From Rugamonas fusca (GTDB taxonomy: Bacteria > Pseudomonadota > Gammaproteobacteria > Burkholderiales > Burkholderiaceae_D), in assembly GCF_014042365.1 (NCBI RefSeq), contig NZ_JACEZS010000004.1:185869-249868 (forward strand): a stretch of 64,000 bases of DNA. The letters run 5' to 3'. Of the stretch, positions 50,055-59,047 are shown piece after piece. The notes beneath the pieces were generated by a model. The model was not told the origin of the DNA and ran no database searches. It was given only the letters and a program-made list of their open reading frames with translations. Within the stretch, counting starts at the first letter, position 1; each line of letters opens with the position of its first letter. The translations under genes and the position numbers were made by a program.

Positions 50055-51464
50055 ATGTTTTTGGAGCGCCGATTGAGCAAGCAACAAATTCCCACGCTCG
50101 CTTCTACCTTTGTCCAGACGCTGGACGCGATGGGGCAGGGCGCGGCCCGCATGGCCGTCGCCCTGAGCGGCGGACTCGACTCGTCCGCGCTGCTGCACCT
50201 GGCGCACGCGTGGGCGCAAGAGCACGGCGCCGCGCTGCACGCGTTCCACGTCCACCACGGCCTGAGCCCCAACGCCGATGCGTGGCAAGCGCACTGCGAA
50301 CAGGCCTGTGCCGCGCTGGGCGTGCCATTCGCCGCGCGCCGCGTGCAGCTGGATCCGGCGGCCGGCACGGGCACGGAAGCGGCGGCCCGCAAGGCCCGTT
50401 ACGCAGCGCTGGGCGGCATGTGCCGCGAGCACGGCGTGACGCTGCTGCTGACGGCGCATCACCTGGACGACCAGGCCGAGACGGTGCTGCTGCAACTGCT
50501 GCGCGGCTCCGGCCCGGCCGGCCTGTCCGGCATGGACGCGGCCAACGCCGCCCCCGGTCTGCTCGACAACGACACCTTGCTGATGGCGCGCCCGCTGCTG
50601 TCGGCTTCGCGTCCGCAACTGGAAGCCTACGTGGCCGAGCATGGCATCGCCTACGTGAACGATGAATCGAACTCGGATCCCCGTTTCGCCCGCAACGCCT
50701 TGCGCCACCAGGTGATGCCGGCGCTGGCGCAAGCGTTCCCCGGTTTCCAGCAGCGCTTCGCGCGCAGCGCCGCGCATGCGCAATCGGCCCAGCGGCTGTT
50801 GACGGAAATCGCGCAGCAAGACCTGGCCGCCTGCCTCGATGGCGACTGCATCGACATCGGCCACCTGCGCCAGCTGAGCCTGGACCGCAGCTATAACCTG
50901 CTGCGCCACTGGTTCGGCACACGCCAGTTGCGCATGCCCAGCACGGCGTGGCTGTCCGAGATGGTGACCCAGCTGCTGGAAGCGCGCTACGACGCCCAGT
51001 TGCTCGTTACCCACCCCGACTGCCACGTGCGGCGCCACCGCGACCGGCTGTACCTGACGCCCAAGCTGGCCGACCTGCCCGGCACGCGGGAGGATCAGTT
51101 CGACCAGAGTCCCGGCCAGGATTTTGTGTGGCAGGGCGAAGCGTCGCAGGCTTTCCCGGCCTACGGCGGTGTGCTCCATTTCGACCGGGCCGACCAGGGC
51201 TTCGCGCCCGACTGGCTGCGTGCCCAGGCGCTGGTGATCGAATTCCGGCGCGGCGGCGAGCGGCTCAAACTGGCGCCCAACCGTTCTACCCGGCCGCTGA
51301 AATACCACTACCAAGAGTGTGGGATTCCCGCCTGGGAACGCGGCCGCTTACCCGTGGTGCGCACGGCCGCCGATGTGCTGTACGCGGCCGGGCTGGGCAT
51401 GGATTGCCGTCATGTCAGTGATGAGGCAGGCCAGCGCATCGCCTTACGCTGGGAGTCTGTATAG
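50055..51464 (+). CDS. tilS: tRNA(Ile)-lysidine synthetase
   Basis: A protein of about 469 residues with the PP-loop SGGLDSSALLHLAHAW, the AFHVHHGLSPNAD block, TAHHLDDQAETVLLQLLRGSG, and the C-terminal TilS domain (FRRGGERLKLAPNRSTRPLK). It turns C34 of tRNA-Ile(CAU) into lysidine so that it reads AUA. The start is uncertain: ATG 50055 is used, but TTG 50073 (reading as MSKQQIP) has GGAG six bases upstream and may be the true start. accA ends just before, beyond the strong hairpin. Confidence 0.94.
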   Translation: MFLERRLSKQQIPTLASTFVQTLDAMGQGAARMAVALSGGLDSSALLHLAHAWAQEHGAALHAFHVHHGLSPNADAWQAHCEQACAALGVPFAARRVQLDPAAGTGTEAAARKARYAALGGMCREHGVTLLLTAHHLDDQAETVLLQLLRGSGPAGLSGMDAANAAPGLLDNDTLLMARPLLSASRPQLEAYVAEHGIAYVNDESNSDPRFARNALRHQVMPALAQAFPGFQQRFARSAAHAQSAQRLLTEIAQQDLAACLDGDCIDIGHLRQLSLDRSYNLLRHWFGTRQLRMPSTAWLSEMVTQLLEARYDAQLLVTHPDCHVRRHRDRLYLTPKLADLPGTREDQFDQSPGQDFVWQGEASQAFPAYGGVLHFDRADQGFAPDWLRAQALVIEFRRGGERLKLAPNRSTRPLKYHYQECGIPAWERGRLPVVRTAADVLYAAGLGMDCRHVSDEAGQRIALRWESV

Positions 51465-51605
51465 ACAAGCTTTCATTCACGCAATTTTGCATGTAGATAT
51501 GCCGATACAGTATGATTTTATGCGGTTTTTGTCTTGTTATTTTGCAGTGCGGCATGTACAGTAAAGGGCTCCATTTATTCCTATTTGAGCGGAAAACTCA
51601 CTGTT

Positions 51606-52853
51606 ATGGCTTTAATCGTGCACAAATACGGCGGTACGTCGATGGGTTCGACGGACCGTATCAAGAACGTCGCGCGTCGCGTTGCCAAATGGCATGACGC
51701 CGGACACCAGATCGTCGTGGTGCCATCGGCAATGTCGGGCGAAACCAACCGTCTGATCGCGCTGGCAAAGGAAATCCAGGCCCAGCCTGATCCCCGCGAA
51801 CTGGACATGATCGCCTCCACGGGCGAGCAAGTGTCGGTCGGCCTGCTGTCGATGGCGCTGCTGGCGCTGGGCAAGCAAGCCGTGTCCTACGCTGGCTGGC
51901 AAGTGGCGATTAAAACCGATTCCGCTTTTACCAAGGCCCGTATCCAGTCGATCGACGACGAGAAAGTGCGTCGTGACCTCGACGCCGGCAAGATCGTCAT
52001 CATCACCGGCTTCCAGGGTGTGGACGAGCATGGCAACATCTCGACCCTGGGCCGTGGCGGTTCGGATACCTCGGCCGTGGCCATCGCCGCCGCCATGAAG
52101 GCGTCCGAGTGCCTGATCTTCACCGACGTGGACGGCGTGTACACGACCGACCCGCGCGTGGTATCGGAAGCGCGCCGCCTGAAAGCCATCACGTTCGAGG
52201 AAATGCTGGAACTGGCATCGCTGGGCTCGAAAGTCTTGCAGACCCGTTCGGTGGAGTTCGCCGGCAACTACCGCGTCCCCACGCGCGTGCTGTCGTCGCT
52301 GACCGACCCCATGATAGACCTGGAAGAAGAAGCCAACTCGGGTACCCTGATTTCGTTTGAGGAAGATACACACATGGAACAAGCAGTCATCTCCGGCATC
52401 GCATTCAACCGTGACGAAGCCAAAATCACCGTGCTGGGCGTGCCGGACCGTCCAGGCGTGGCCTACCACATCCTGGGCCCGGTGGCCGACGCCAACATCG
52501 AAGTGGACATGATCATCCAGAACCAGTCCGTCGATGGCAAGACCGACTTCACCTTCACCGTGTCGCGCAACGACTACGCCAAGGCGATGGACGTGCTGGC
52601 CGCGTGCAAGGAAGAGCTGGGCGCCGCCAGCTTCCAGGGCGACGCCAAGGTGTCGAAGATCTCCGTGGTGGGTGTGGGCATGCGCAGCCACGTGGGCGTG
52701 GCCTCGCAGATGTTCCGCACGCTGTCGGAAGAGGGCATCAACATCATGATGATCTCGACTTCCGAGATCAAGATTTCCGTGCTGATCGACGAGAAATACA
52801 TGGAACTGGCCGTGCGCGCGCTGCATAAAGCGTTCGGTCTGGAAAAAGCGTAA
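51606..52853 (+). CDS. lysC: Aspartate kinase
   Basis: A 415-residue aspartokinase: N-terminal kinase domain (LIVHKYGGTSMGSTDRIKN, with TLGRGGSDTSAVAIAAA and FTDVDGVYTTDPR) and two C-terminal ACT domains (about residues 265-410), which bind feedback amino acids. It makes aspartyl phosphate at the head of lysine, threonine and methionine synthesis. ATG 51606 opens the kinase motif. An internal ATG at 52374 with a strong ribosome site could give a separate ACT-domain subunit. Confidence 0.96.
   Translation: MALIVHKYGGTSMGSTDRIKNVARRVAKWHDAGHQIVVVPSAMSGETNRLIALAKEIQAQPDPRELDMIASTGEQVSVGLLSMALLALGKQAVSYAGWQVAIKTDSAFTKARIQSIDDEKVRRDLDAGKIVIITGFQGVDEHGNISTLGRGGSDTSAVAIAAAMKASECLIFTDVDGVYTTDPRVVSEARRLKAITFEEMLELASLGSKVLQTRSVEFAGNYRVPTRVLSSLTDPMIDLEEEANSGTLISFEEDTHMEQAVISGIAFNRDEAKITVLGVPDRPGVAYHILGPVADANIEVDMIIQNQSVDGKTDFTFTVSRNDYAKAMDVLAACKEELGAASFQGDAKVSKISVVGVGMRSHVGVASQMFRTLSEEGINIMMISTSEIKISVLIDEKYMELAVRALHKAFGLEKA
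52359..52376 (+). promoter_or_regulatory. Internal ribosome site and start in lysC
   Basis: GAGGAAG at 52359-52365 sits 8 bases before an in-frame ATG at 52374, exactly at the junction between the kinase domain and the ACT domains (MEQAVISGIAFN). It would start a 159-residue beta subunit, as known for alpha2beta2 aspartokinases in other bacteria. Confidence 0.65.
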
Positions 52854-52881
52854 ATATTTCGAAAAAAAATCGTCACTAACC

Positions 52882-52908
52882 TTGACCAAACAGACGACGG
52901 TCTATACT
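52882..52908 (+). promoter_or_regulatory. Likely promoter of tRNA-Ser
   Basis: TTGACC (52882-52887) and TATACT (52903-52908) resemble -35 and -10 boxes with a short 15-base spacer (17 if TACTAT is used as -10), about 60 bases before the tRNA. GACGAC/GTCGTC flank the -10 region. Confidence 0.45.
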
Positions 52909-52967
52909 ATGGCGGTCGTCTGCTCTAGCGCGGTTTGGTTAGAAAGACATAGTTGAGAAATCGACTA

Positions 52968-53060
52968 GGAGACGTGGCCGAGTGGCCGAAGGCACTTCCC
53001 TGCTAAGGAAGCATACGGGCAAAACCTGTATCGTGGGTTCGAATCCCACCGTCTCCGCCA
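52968..53060 (+). tRNA. tRNA-Ser (anticodon GCT)
   Basis: A 93-base class II tRNA with encoded CCA: acceptor GGAGACG pairing with CGTCTCC, anticodon stem-loop CTTCCCTGCTAAGGAAG with GCT, a long variable arm (CATACGGGCAAAACCTGTATC area) and T-loop GGTTCGAATCC. It reads AGC/AGU codons. The mobile region begins downstream of it, so it is a candidate anchor point. Confidence 0.97.
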
Positions 53061-53162
53061 ACACAAGAGGGAAAAAATGAAGTTGTTTGGCCTACCCCCC
53101 AAACAACCCCTCAAAGCCGATGAGATTGAATGAGATAGCTGATCGGTTAGGTTTAAGCAGAT

Positions 53163-53186
53163 AGCCCGCTAAATAGCGGGCTTTTT
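53163..53186 (+). terminator. Terminator after tRNA-Ser
   Basis: AGCCCGCTA-AA-TAGCGGGCT followed by TTTT, about 100 bases past the tRNA. A classic intrinsic terminator. Confidence 0.85.
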
Positions 53187-53859
53187 GTTATGCGGACGCA
53201 GGCTGAGGCGCTGGCCGCTATGAGCTGGGTCGCGCTGGCCGCGTTTGCACCCGTGGCTGCATCACTGGTCATGGCCGTTTCTGACGTGTCGGCTAGCCGG
53301 TTCGTGCTGGCTGTGCGGCTGTCGTTGGCCGTCGCGCTCTTGGCGCAGGCCGCAACCCATGTCGTGACGGCGTTCCGAGTGCTGGCGGCGCTGGCTGCCT
53401 CACTCAAACCCGCCTGATCCTGAGTAAGGCCGTCCTTCGTGTCTTGGGCGGTGGCCGCCTCAGTGATGTCAGTGTTGATAGCGCCGGACGCCTGCAAATT
53501 GAGCGCGATTACGTTGCCCAGCGGCGCGGTATAAGATTGCGCGGTGAAGTCCTCGCCGCCGTGTCGGTCGTCGTGCCGATTGCCGACGAGCTGATGCGGG
53601 CGGCATGCACGTCGCGCCGGACCTGAACACAGTCGCCCACAATTGCCGGCAGCCAGGAGCGGCCAACCTGGGCTTCGGTATCATGGACGTGCAGAATAGG
53701 CGTACCGGGATCGGCTTCACGCCCGGCCAAGACCTGAGCGCGCCACCAGTGGGGCAGGTGGGGCGGGTGGGACAAGCGCCCAGCTTGCCACCGGCCTGCA
53801 CGACCTTGTGCCCCGTGCCGCCAATGTCGGCCCCCCCCCAGCACGGGTGAGCGTGCCAG
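53187..53859. other. Low-coding region, possible phage tail remnant
   Basis: No intact gene is supported. A 114-codon frame on the minus strand (53153-53497) reads an Ala/Thr/Ser-rich low-complexity product (for example EAASAASTRNAVTTW) like the coiled parts of phage tail fibres, but it runs across the terminator and its frame is broken upstream near 53500. Most likely degenerate phage DNA. Confidence 0.35.
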
Positions 53860-54430
53860 CATCGAGACGACTCGCCTCGACAGCATCAAAGCAGCGGCTT
53901 ACGCGAATGGCGGTCTGGTTGGTCCGGCCAAATATGACAAGTGCGGCAATTTCGTGCAGCCCGACAAAAGCAACGCCGCTGTGCTACCAGGCCGTACCGG
54001 CTGACCGTGCAGGTGATGCCCGCGCCAACTTGCGCTAGGGCGGCGGCTTCATCAATCTGGACAACGAGCCGGATAACCAGAACAGCTACAACCTGTCCGG
54101 CATGGGGCTGGCTCCGACCGTGTTGAACGACAGCCCGGTTCATGACCTGATGCGGGGCGGCGCATTGCAAAGCCTGCTGGGCGCTATCGCCAAGTCATCG
54201 GGCAATGCCAACGGCGGCATGATCCAGGCGCCAAGGAACGGCACCAGCGATTCCGTGGACTCTGTCGCTGGCTTGCCGGTCGCCGTCAGCAATGGCGAGT
54301 TCCGTGTCCCTGCCGCTGTCGTACAGGCGCTGGGGTGGGACTTCTTCGACGAGCTGTTACGGAACTACCACCAGCCGACTGGCAAGCCCAACGGGCCAAT
54401 GCTACATGTCGCGGGCAGGGCGGTGCTGGC
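53860..54430 (+). pseudogene. Phage-type structural protein, decayed copy 1
   Basis: The plus strand reads SIKAAAYANGGLVGPAKYD, then after a frame break (stop at 54036-54038) NLSGMGLAPTVLNDSPVHDL, then NGTSDSVDSVAGLPVAVSNG and GWDFFDELLRNYHQPTGKPN. The pattern of Gly-rich turn, GTSDS and SNGEFR-(V/I)PA followed by a helix ending in FFDEL is like segments I know from phage tail or tape-measure proteins. Three related copies follow at 57.4, 60.2 and 61.1 kb. This copy has the best preserved reading frame (54039 onward), which continues past the end of similarity. Confidence 0.6.
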
Positions 54431-54511
54431 CGTGGTCACGCTGGCTATGTCTCTCGTAGTTAGTACTGCCAATGTCGCGACGGCGTCCGCCTGCATTGTA
54501 TTGGCCGTTAT

Positions 54512-54856
54512 TTATTTTTGCGGGCGTGGCAGCAGAAGGCGGTGGCCATCGGGGAAGATCCACAGTTCCCCATCAGCAGTCGTGATGCGGATACTGTCAT
54601 TGCCGGCGTAAAAGCGGCGCTCCTTGCCAAGCTCAGCGCGGCCATCCCGTTCAGGATAGAGAAAATCCGGGTAGTGGTTGGCTGGCCCGCTGCGCTGCAC
54701 GTCTCGGCTTATCGCCAGGACATTGGCGAGGCGGTCAATGGCACGGATGGTAGCGACACGAAGTATGTGGATCAGAACGCGCATGGCACCCCCGAGAATT
54801 TGGGAAAAATTTTCCGGCAGATTATACGGCGCGGGCCGCAACAGGAATGCCGTCAC
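54512..54856 (-). CDS. Hypothetical protein behind the recombinase gene
   Basis: A 114-codon frame overlaps the recombinase 3' end by 35 bases; an internal ATG at 54784 (MRVLIHILRVATIRAIDR) gives a 90-residue product. The C-terminal part, FYAGNDSIRITTADGELWIF then PDGHRLLLPRPQK, looks like a small beta-rich domain. No family is recognised. Its position directly behind the recombinase suggests an accessory gene of the mobile element, but a chance frame cannot be excluded. Confidence 0.4.
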   Translation of the reverse strand: MTAFLLRPAPYNLPENFSQILGGAMRVLIHILRVATIRAIDRLANVLAISRDVQRSGPANHYPDFLYPERDGRAELGKERRFYAGNDSIRITTADGELWIFPDGHRLLLPRPQK

Positions 54857-56405
54857 TCATCCTTCCGAACATGCTCTCCAGTATCGCATGCCGATGGAGG
54901 GCCAAGCCACTCGGAGCATCGAGCCTTGATGGTAGCGGAAGCCAATTGCCGTTGAAGTCAGCCATGGGCAGTAGGTAGAGGCAAAGAATATGTCGGTTGG
55001 CCTCGTCCATTTGTGCCGCAATGACGAAGTCTGCGTTGGCGGCTTGGCTTAGGCGTAGCCTCCAACGTAGAAGACCGCCGCCTTCGCGCTGACATCGGAT
55101 GGCCATAATTTTGAGCGTCAGTGTTTCGTTGACTCGCAACGTGTATTGGTCATCAGTGGGTGCGGCGTTGCCACCGGCCAAGGCGATGAGTTCTATCGCC
55201 TTGGCTACCAAATTCGAGCGGACTGCTCGGAGCGCACGACGCGATTCAACATACGAAAAGTTCTCCTCGCAGGCCACCCCCGCGAGCGAGTAGGCGTTTG
55301 CCAAGGTGCCGAAATGGTATTTGAATGTCTGTGGTGTCGGAGCGGCGCCTCTCGCCGAAATCAGCACGGCCGTGACCTTTCCATGTTTGGCGTGTACCTC
55401 CCGCAATATGTCTAGCAGTTCGGTGTCAGTGTAGCATCGATGCCTTTGCTGGCGCTCCGCTTGGGCCATGTCGAATACGGGGGCGGGCACGAGTGCAGGA
55501 AAGGCGGCATCTTTCCTGATCCACATGTGGTGAGGATTTTTGACAGGATGTTTTTTCAGCTTGTAGGACGTCCGGTTGTAAACGGCGTTTCCGATGTATT
55601 TTTCGTTGGTCAGCACGCTACGGACTATTTTCTTCGTCCATGGCTTTCCCGATTCGCTTGGTATGCCGGCTACGTTGAGCATCATTGCGATGCGCGAGTC
55701 GCCCAATTTGTGTCGGGTATACCAATCGTAGATGGAATGGACCACCTCGGCCTCGTCGCCAGGGCCGGGGACTAGAACTACGCGGTCGGTTTGCGCAGGC
55801 TTCCTCTCTCCTTGGCGCAGGATGGTTTTTTTGTTCCTGGCCTGATCGACTGCAAGGCGTCTTAAGCCATAGCCCGCGTGGCCACCTTGTTTGAATCCCA
55901 TGAGGGTGAAGTTGGACTGCGCCGCAAACACTTTTGCGGACAGCTCTCGGCTGTATTCGCTGGCCATCAGGCGCTTTAGACTTTTTAGCACTGCCCCCAT
56001 GGGGGAGTCGTCGTCGGCAAAAAGCTCTGCGCAGTAGACAACACTGATGCCAGCGCGGCGGCAGATGAACTCGTAGTAAGCGCTCTCGTCCGCATCTTGA
56101 AATCGTCCCCAGCGGCTCACGTCGTAGACCAGAATAATTTCAAAATCGGCCGAACCAGACAAGACATCATCGATCAGGTTCTTGAGTCCGGTTCGACCAT
56201 TTATTCGCAAGCCGCTCTTGCCACTGTCCGCGTAGGTCTTGATGACTTCGAGGCCGTGGCACAAGGCATATTCGCTGATTGCGTGGCGTTGGTGTTGGAT
56301 CGAATAGTTCTGCCGCTCTGTTGACATTCGCACATACGCTGCGGCGCGTTTGTGGGGGGGCGCCGAGTTTGGTACCGCGCTGACCGGGGAATTTGACATG
56401 GTCAT
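54822..56405 (-). CDS. Large serine recombinase
   Basis: A 527-residue serine recombinase. The N-terminal resolvase domain carries the catalytic serine in AAAYVRMSTERQNYSIQHQ and the arginine block YDVSRWGRFQDADESA; the recombinase domain follows (GYGLRRLA, then NVAGIPSESGKPWTKKIVRSVLTNEKYIGN). The zinc-ribbon region is weak: the usual Cys clusters are not obvious. Such enzymes integrate and excise mobile DNA between short attachment sites. The gene reads lower in GC than its core neighbours. It is divergent from three small island genes. Frame and length suggest it may still be active. Confidence 0.9.
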   Translation of the reverse strand: MTMSNSPVSAVPNSAPPHKRAAAYVRMSTERQNYSIQHQRHAISEYALCHGLEVIKTYADSGKSGLRINGRTGLKNLIDDVLSGSADFEIILVYDVSRWGRFQDADESAYYEFICRRAGISVVYCAELFADDDSPMGAVLKSLKRLMASEYSRELSAKVFAAQSNFTLMGFKQGGHAGYGLRRLAVDQARNKKTILRQGERKPAQTDRVVLVPGPGDEAEVVHSIYDWYTRHKLGDSRIAMMLNVAGIPSESGKPWTKKIVRSVLTNEKYIGNAVYNRTSYKLKKHPVKNPHHMWIRKDAAFPALVPAPVFDMAQAERQQRHRCYTDTELLDILREVHAKHGKVTAVLISARGAAPTPQTFKYHFGTLANAYSLAGVACEENFSYVESRRALRAVRSNLVAKAIELIALAGGNAAPTDDQYTLRVNETLTLKIMAIRCQREGGGLLRWRLRLSQAANADFVIAAQMDEANRHILCLYLLPMADFNGNWLPLPSRLDAPSGLALHRHAILESMFGRMSDGIPVAARAV

Positions 56406-56515
56406 TCTCGAATATGGTGGAATACGGGCGCGTGCCCAACGCTACGTGCGTAGGGGTTGATCGGCCTCAATATACTCCCTTGGCGACGTGCCAGAGTCTG
56501 GTAAGGAGGCCAGAC

Positions 56516-56881
56516 ATGGAAACAAGGCAAATTCGGGATGAGCTGCTCGTGCTGACCGCGCAGAAGTTATCGGCGTCACATGGCGTTTTTTTTGCTGCTG
56601 CGCTATTGGCCGACTTCGGCGTGCCGTTGAACACCGCGCTAGTTGCATTGACCGCAGCGATGGCCGGACGGAACCCTATGGTTCCATTCTCTTTCGCACT
56701 GTCGTCATGGCTGGGGACCGGGACGTTCTCTGTCACTGTGGAGGACGTTGTCGCCATCGCGTACATTATGTCGAACACTATATCGTCCTCGGCCGACATG
56801 CTTGCGGTTCAGCGGGACGCAGGCCAGGATGGTCGAGAGGATGGAACCGTGCCGGGCAACTGGATGCCAGGCTGCCAATGA
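56516..56881 (+). CDS. Small island protein A, unknown function
   Basis: A 121-residue product starting METRQIRDELLVLTAQKLSA, with two hydrophobic segments (GVFFAAALLADFGVPLNTAL and a second near residue 35-45). An excellent AAGGAGG lies 7 bases before the ATG, which strongly supports translation. It is the first of three small genes divergent from the recombinase, with the next start overlapping its stop (ATGA at 56878-56881). No family is recognised. Confidence 0.68.
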   Translation: METRQIRDELLVLTAQKLSASHGVFFAAALLADFGVPLNTALVALTAAMAGRNPMVPFSFALSSWLGTGTFSVTVEDVVAIAYIMSNTISSSADMLAVQRDAGQDGREDGTVPGNWMPGCQ

Positions 56882-57099
56882 TGCCGGTCGCGGACAAGGG
56901 CTGTGTTAGGCTCCTCTTGGTTGCGGTATTTATGGTGCTGGCGACGTCCGGCCCCGGAGGGATTGGCGCCCTGTCCATCGAAGTGTTGATGGCCGCCATC
57001 GCAATTGTCTTGACTAAGTACGAAGTGGCTTTAAACTCAACAGGCGTACTGCAAACGTGGCAAGAACCGAAGGCTCATCATGTCCACATTGAATGCTGA
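56878..57099 (+). CDS. Small membrane protein B of the island
   Basis: A 73-residue product with one or two hydrophobic helices (LLLVAVFMVLATSGPGGIG and IEVLMAAIAIVLTKYEV). Its ATG overlaps the stop of the preceding gene, so it should be translationally coupled. It overlaps the next gene by 20 bases. A small holin-like or toxin-like membrane protein is conceivable, but nothing in the sequence settles it. Confidence 0.58.
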   Translation: MMPVADKGCVRLLLVAVFMVLATSGPGGIGALSIEVLMAAIAIVLTKYEVALNSTGVLQTWQEPKAHHVHIEC

Positions 57100-57286
57100 C
57101 CCGTTGGCGTCGCCAGCACCGACTGAAGGAGTCGCCCCAATCCAGCGCGCCCCGGACGGGCATTTTGCGTTCCAATTGACGAGGCGGATTGCTCGGGAAG
57201 CGGATATTGAGTTTCGAGGTTGGCCAAGAAGTGCCGCAGAGGAGCTTATTAGAACTTTGAGAAGTGTAAGTTCTGACCTGCCCTAA
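57080..57286 (+). CDS. Small island protein C, unknown function
   Basis: A 68-residue soluble product with a disordered start (LASPAPTEGVAPIQR) and a helical end (READIEFRGWPRSAAEELIR). GAAGG lies 8 bases upstream of the ATG, inside the previous gene. Third gene of the small-gene run. No family is recognised; the tight overlaps are the main support. Confidence 0.55.
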   Translation: MSTLNADPLASPAPTEGVAPIQRAPDGHFAFQLTRRIAREADIEFRGWPRSAAEELIRTLRSVSSDLP

Positions 57287-57419
57287 CAACGACCTTCTAA
57301 TCGGGTCAGAATAAGGGAAGCGTTCGGCATCTCGCCTTACCCTGATAGGACAGGTAGGGGAAAACATCAGATTTGCAACCGCCCAGCACCATGTAGCGGC
57401 CCATGCCGCTCATGCGCGC

Positions 57420-57990
57420 CACGTCCGGCACCATAGCATTGAGACGGCCCGCCCGAACAGCATCCAGGCGGCGGCCTACGCTGACCTCGGCCTGATCGCT
57501 CCTATTCGCTACGCCGCCTACGGCTATCCCATCCAGCCAGGCCAGCCACCACAGTAGCGCTACCCGACCATTCCGGCCAGCCACGTGGGTGACGCTCGCG
57601 CCATGCCGCGCCAAGGCGGCCGCTCACGAACGTGGGCAACTAGCCCGACAACCTGAACGGCTACAACCTGTCCGGCACGGGCTTGGACCCGACCGCGATG
57701 AACAGCAGCCCGGTACACGACCTGATTCAGGGCTGCACGTTGAACAGCCTGCTGGGCGCATCGGCCTTCAACAAAAGACGCATCGCCAACGGCAGCACGA
57801 TCCAGGGGGCGGGAATCGGCACCAGCGATTCCCAGGCCGCCATCGCCAATGATCAGCCGGTCGCCGTCAACAACGGTGTGTTCGGTGTCCTGCGCCTGTC
57901 CTATAGGCGCTAGGACGGGACTTCTTCGATGAATGGGTACGGAACTACCTCACGCCCACCGGCAAGTCCAAGGGGCCGATACTGACCACT
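57420..57990 (+). pseudogene. Phage-type structural protein, decayed copy 2
   Basis: Reads HSIETARPNSIQAAAYADLG, then after frame breaks GYNLSGTGLDPTAMNSSPVH, RIANGSTIQGAGIGTSDSQA and NDQPVAVNNGVFGVL, ending in a stop at 57911-57913 and out-of-frame remains of the FFDE and PTGK part. It is clearly related to copies 1, 3 and 4 but has the most damage at its end. The 130 bases before it (57287-57419) hold nothing else. Confidence 0.55.
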
Positions 57991-58108
57991 ACCGCTAGGG
58001 TGCTGCTGCGGTGCTGGTCGGGGTCACGCTAGACGGAACGCCCAGCGTTAGCGTTTCCTGCACGGCGCGTGGCCTCGAGATGCTGGCCATGGTGTTTAAA
58101 CCAAAAAA

Positions 58109-59047
58109 CTATTTCGTCATGCGCACCCATCCTGCACGTACCGCCTCTTTTACCATGTCCCAGCGTGATGCCGGATAGTCGCGCTTCCAGGATTCGCGCA
58201 ATTCCGTTTCGGCATCCTCCCAAGCGCTGCCTTGATAAGTTGCACGGTTCGCCATCGATGCACCGTATCGATACGCTGGGTCATACTCTTGATAAGTACC
58301 ACCCATATAGGAAAAAGTGTCCAGCCAGTGTGCGCGGAAGTACGTGTCCTCGCTGATGCCTAGGCTGTCGCCACGCTGAATGTTCAAGCTGCCCTGATTG
58401 GGCGGTAAGCGTCTGCTGTTATCGAGCCGGGAGGCCGCGCCTTGGGGTAACTCCGCTTCGGGCACAGTACGCTGCATTGCCCCCGCCTCCTGCATACCCT
58501 GCTGAGAAGTAAAGGACCCGGACTGCGTAGGTTGTACCATTTCCTGCCCCCCTCTTTGCGCTGTTTGCGACAAGTCTCGCTGTAGCGGTGAACTTTGTTT
58601 CAAGCCAGTGTCCGGCTGAGGAATGAAAGTACTGCCTTGCTCCATCTCGACGTCAGCCAACCCGCCAGCACCCCATCGGCCGTGTTGCTGGTTGATATCC
58701 AACGGTCCGAAGGTATCAACAATGACCTTCGCGTTTCTGGCTTGATTACGGCCAACTGTCTGGATGGTCAAGACTACACACTCCCGCTCTATAGCATCGG
58801 AATGAATACGGTGTTCGTGGTAGTCGGCGCCAAAGTACCTATTGAATAAGTGTTTAATCTTGTCGGTGATGGCATTGCCAGCTTCGGTTGGGCTAACGAT
58901 AGCATCGAATTGTTGTGCGGCGCCGGCGACGGTAGCAGAATCGCTCAGTTGAATGGATGCAACATCAAAGCCGGCATCTATCAGTGCCTCTCGGGCACCG
59001 TTTGCATCAGCACGATTTTCAAAAACGGCTGCCAGTGTGTGTGTCAT
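58109..59047 (-). CDS. General-stress-type protein with C-terminal AYRYG module
   Basis: A 312-residue protein in three parts: an N-terminal YflT/general-stress 17M-like domain (MTHTLAAVFENRADANGARE to about residue 110), a long Gln/Ser-rich disordered linker (about 120-225), and a C-terminal module (YFRAHWLDTFSYMGGTYQEY, then PAYRYGASMANRATYQG and SAWEDAETELRESW) seen at the end of many proteobacterial hypotheticals. A GAGGGAG ribosome site precedes the ATG. The frame is intact in a region where most are broken, so it is probably a working cargo gene. The role is likely stress-related but unproven. Confidence 0.75.
   Translation of the reverse strand: MTHTLAAVFENRADANGAREALIDAGFDVASIQLSDSATVAGAAQQFDAIVSPTEAGNAITDKIKHLFNRYFGADYHEHRIHSDAIERECVVLTIQTVGRNQARNAKVIVDTFGPLDINQQHGRWGAGGLADVEMEQGSTFIPQPDTGLKQSSPLQRDLSQTAQRGGQEMVQPTQSGSFTSQQGMQEAGAMQRTVPEAELPQGAASRLDNSRRLPPNQGSLNIQRGDSLGISEDTYFRAHWLDTFSYMGGTYQEYDPAYRYGASMANRATYQGSAWEDAETELRESWKRDYPASRWDMVKEAVRAGWVRMTK

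Noticed and set aside
53045..53060. tRNA-Ser 3' end as attachment site of the island
   Set aside because: No matching direct repeat of the tRNA 3' end was found near 62 kb, and the recombinase is a serine type, which does not usually use tRNA ends.
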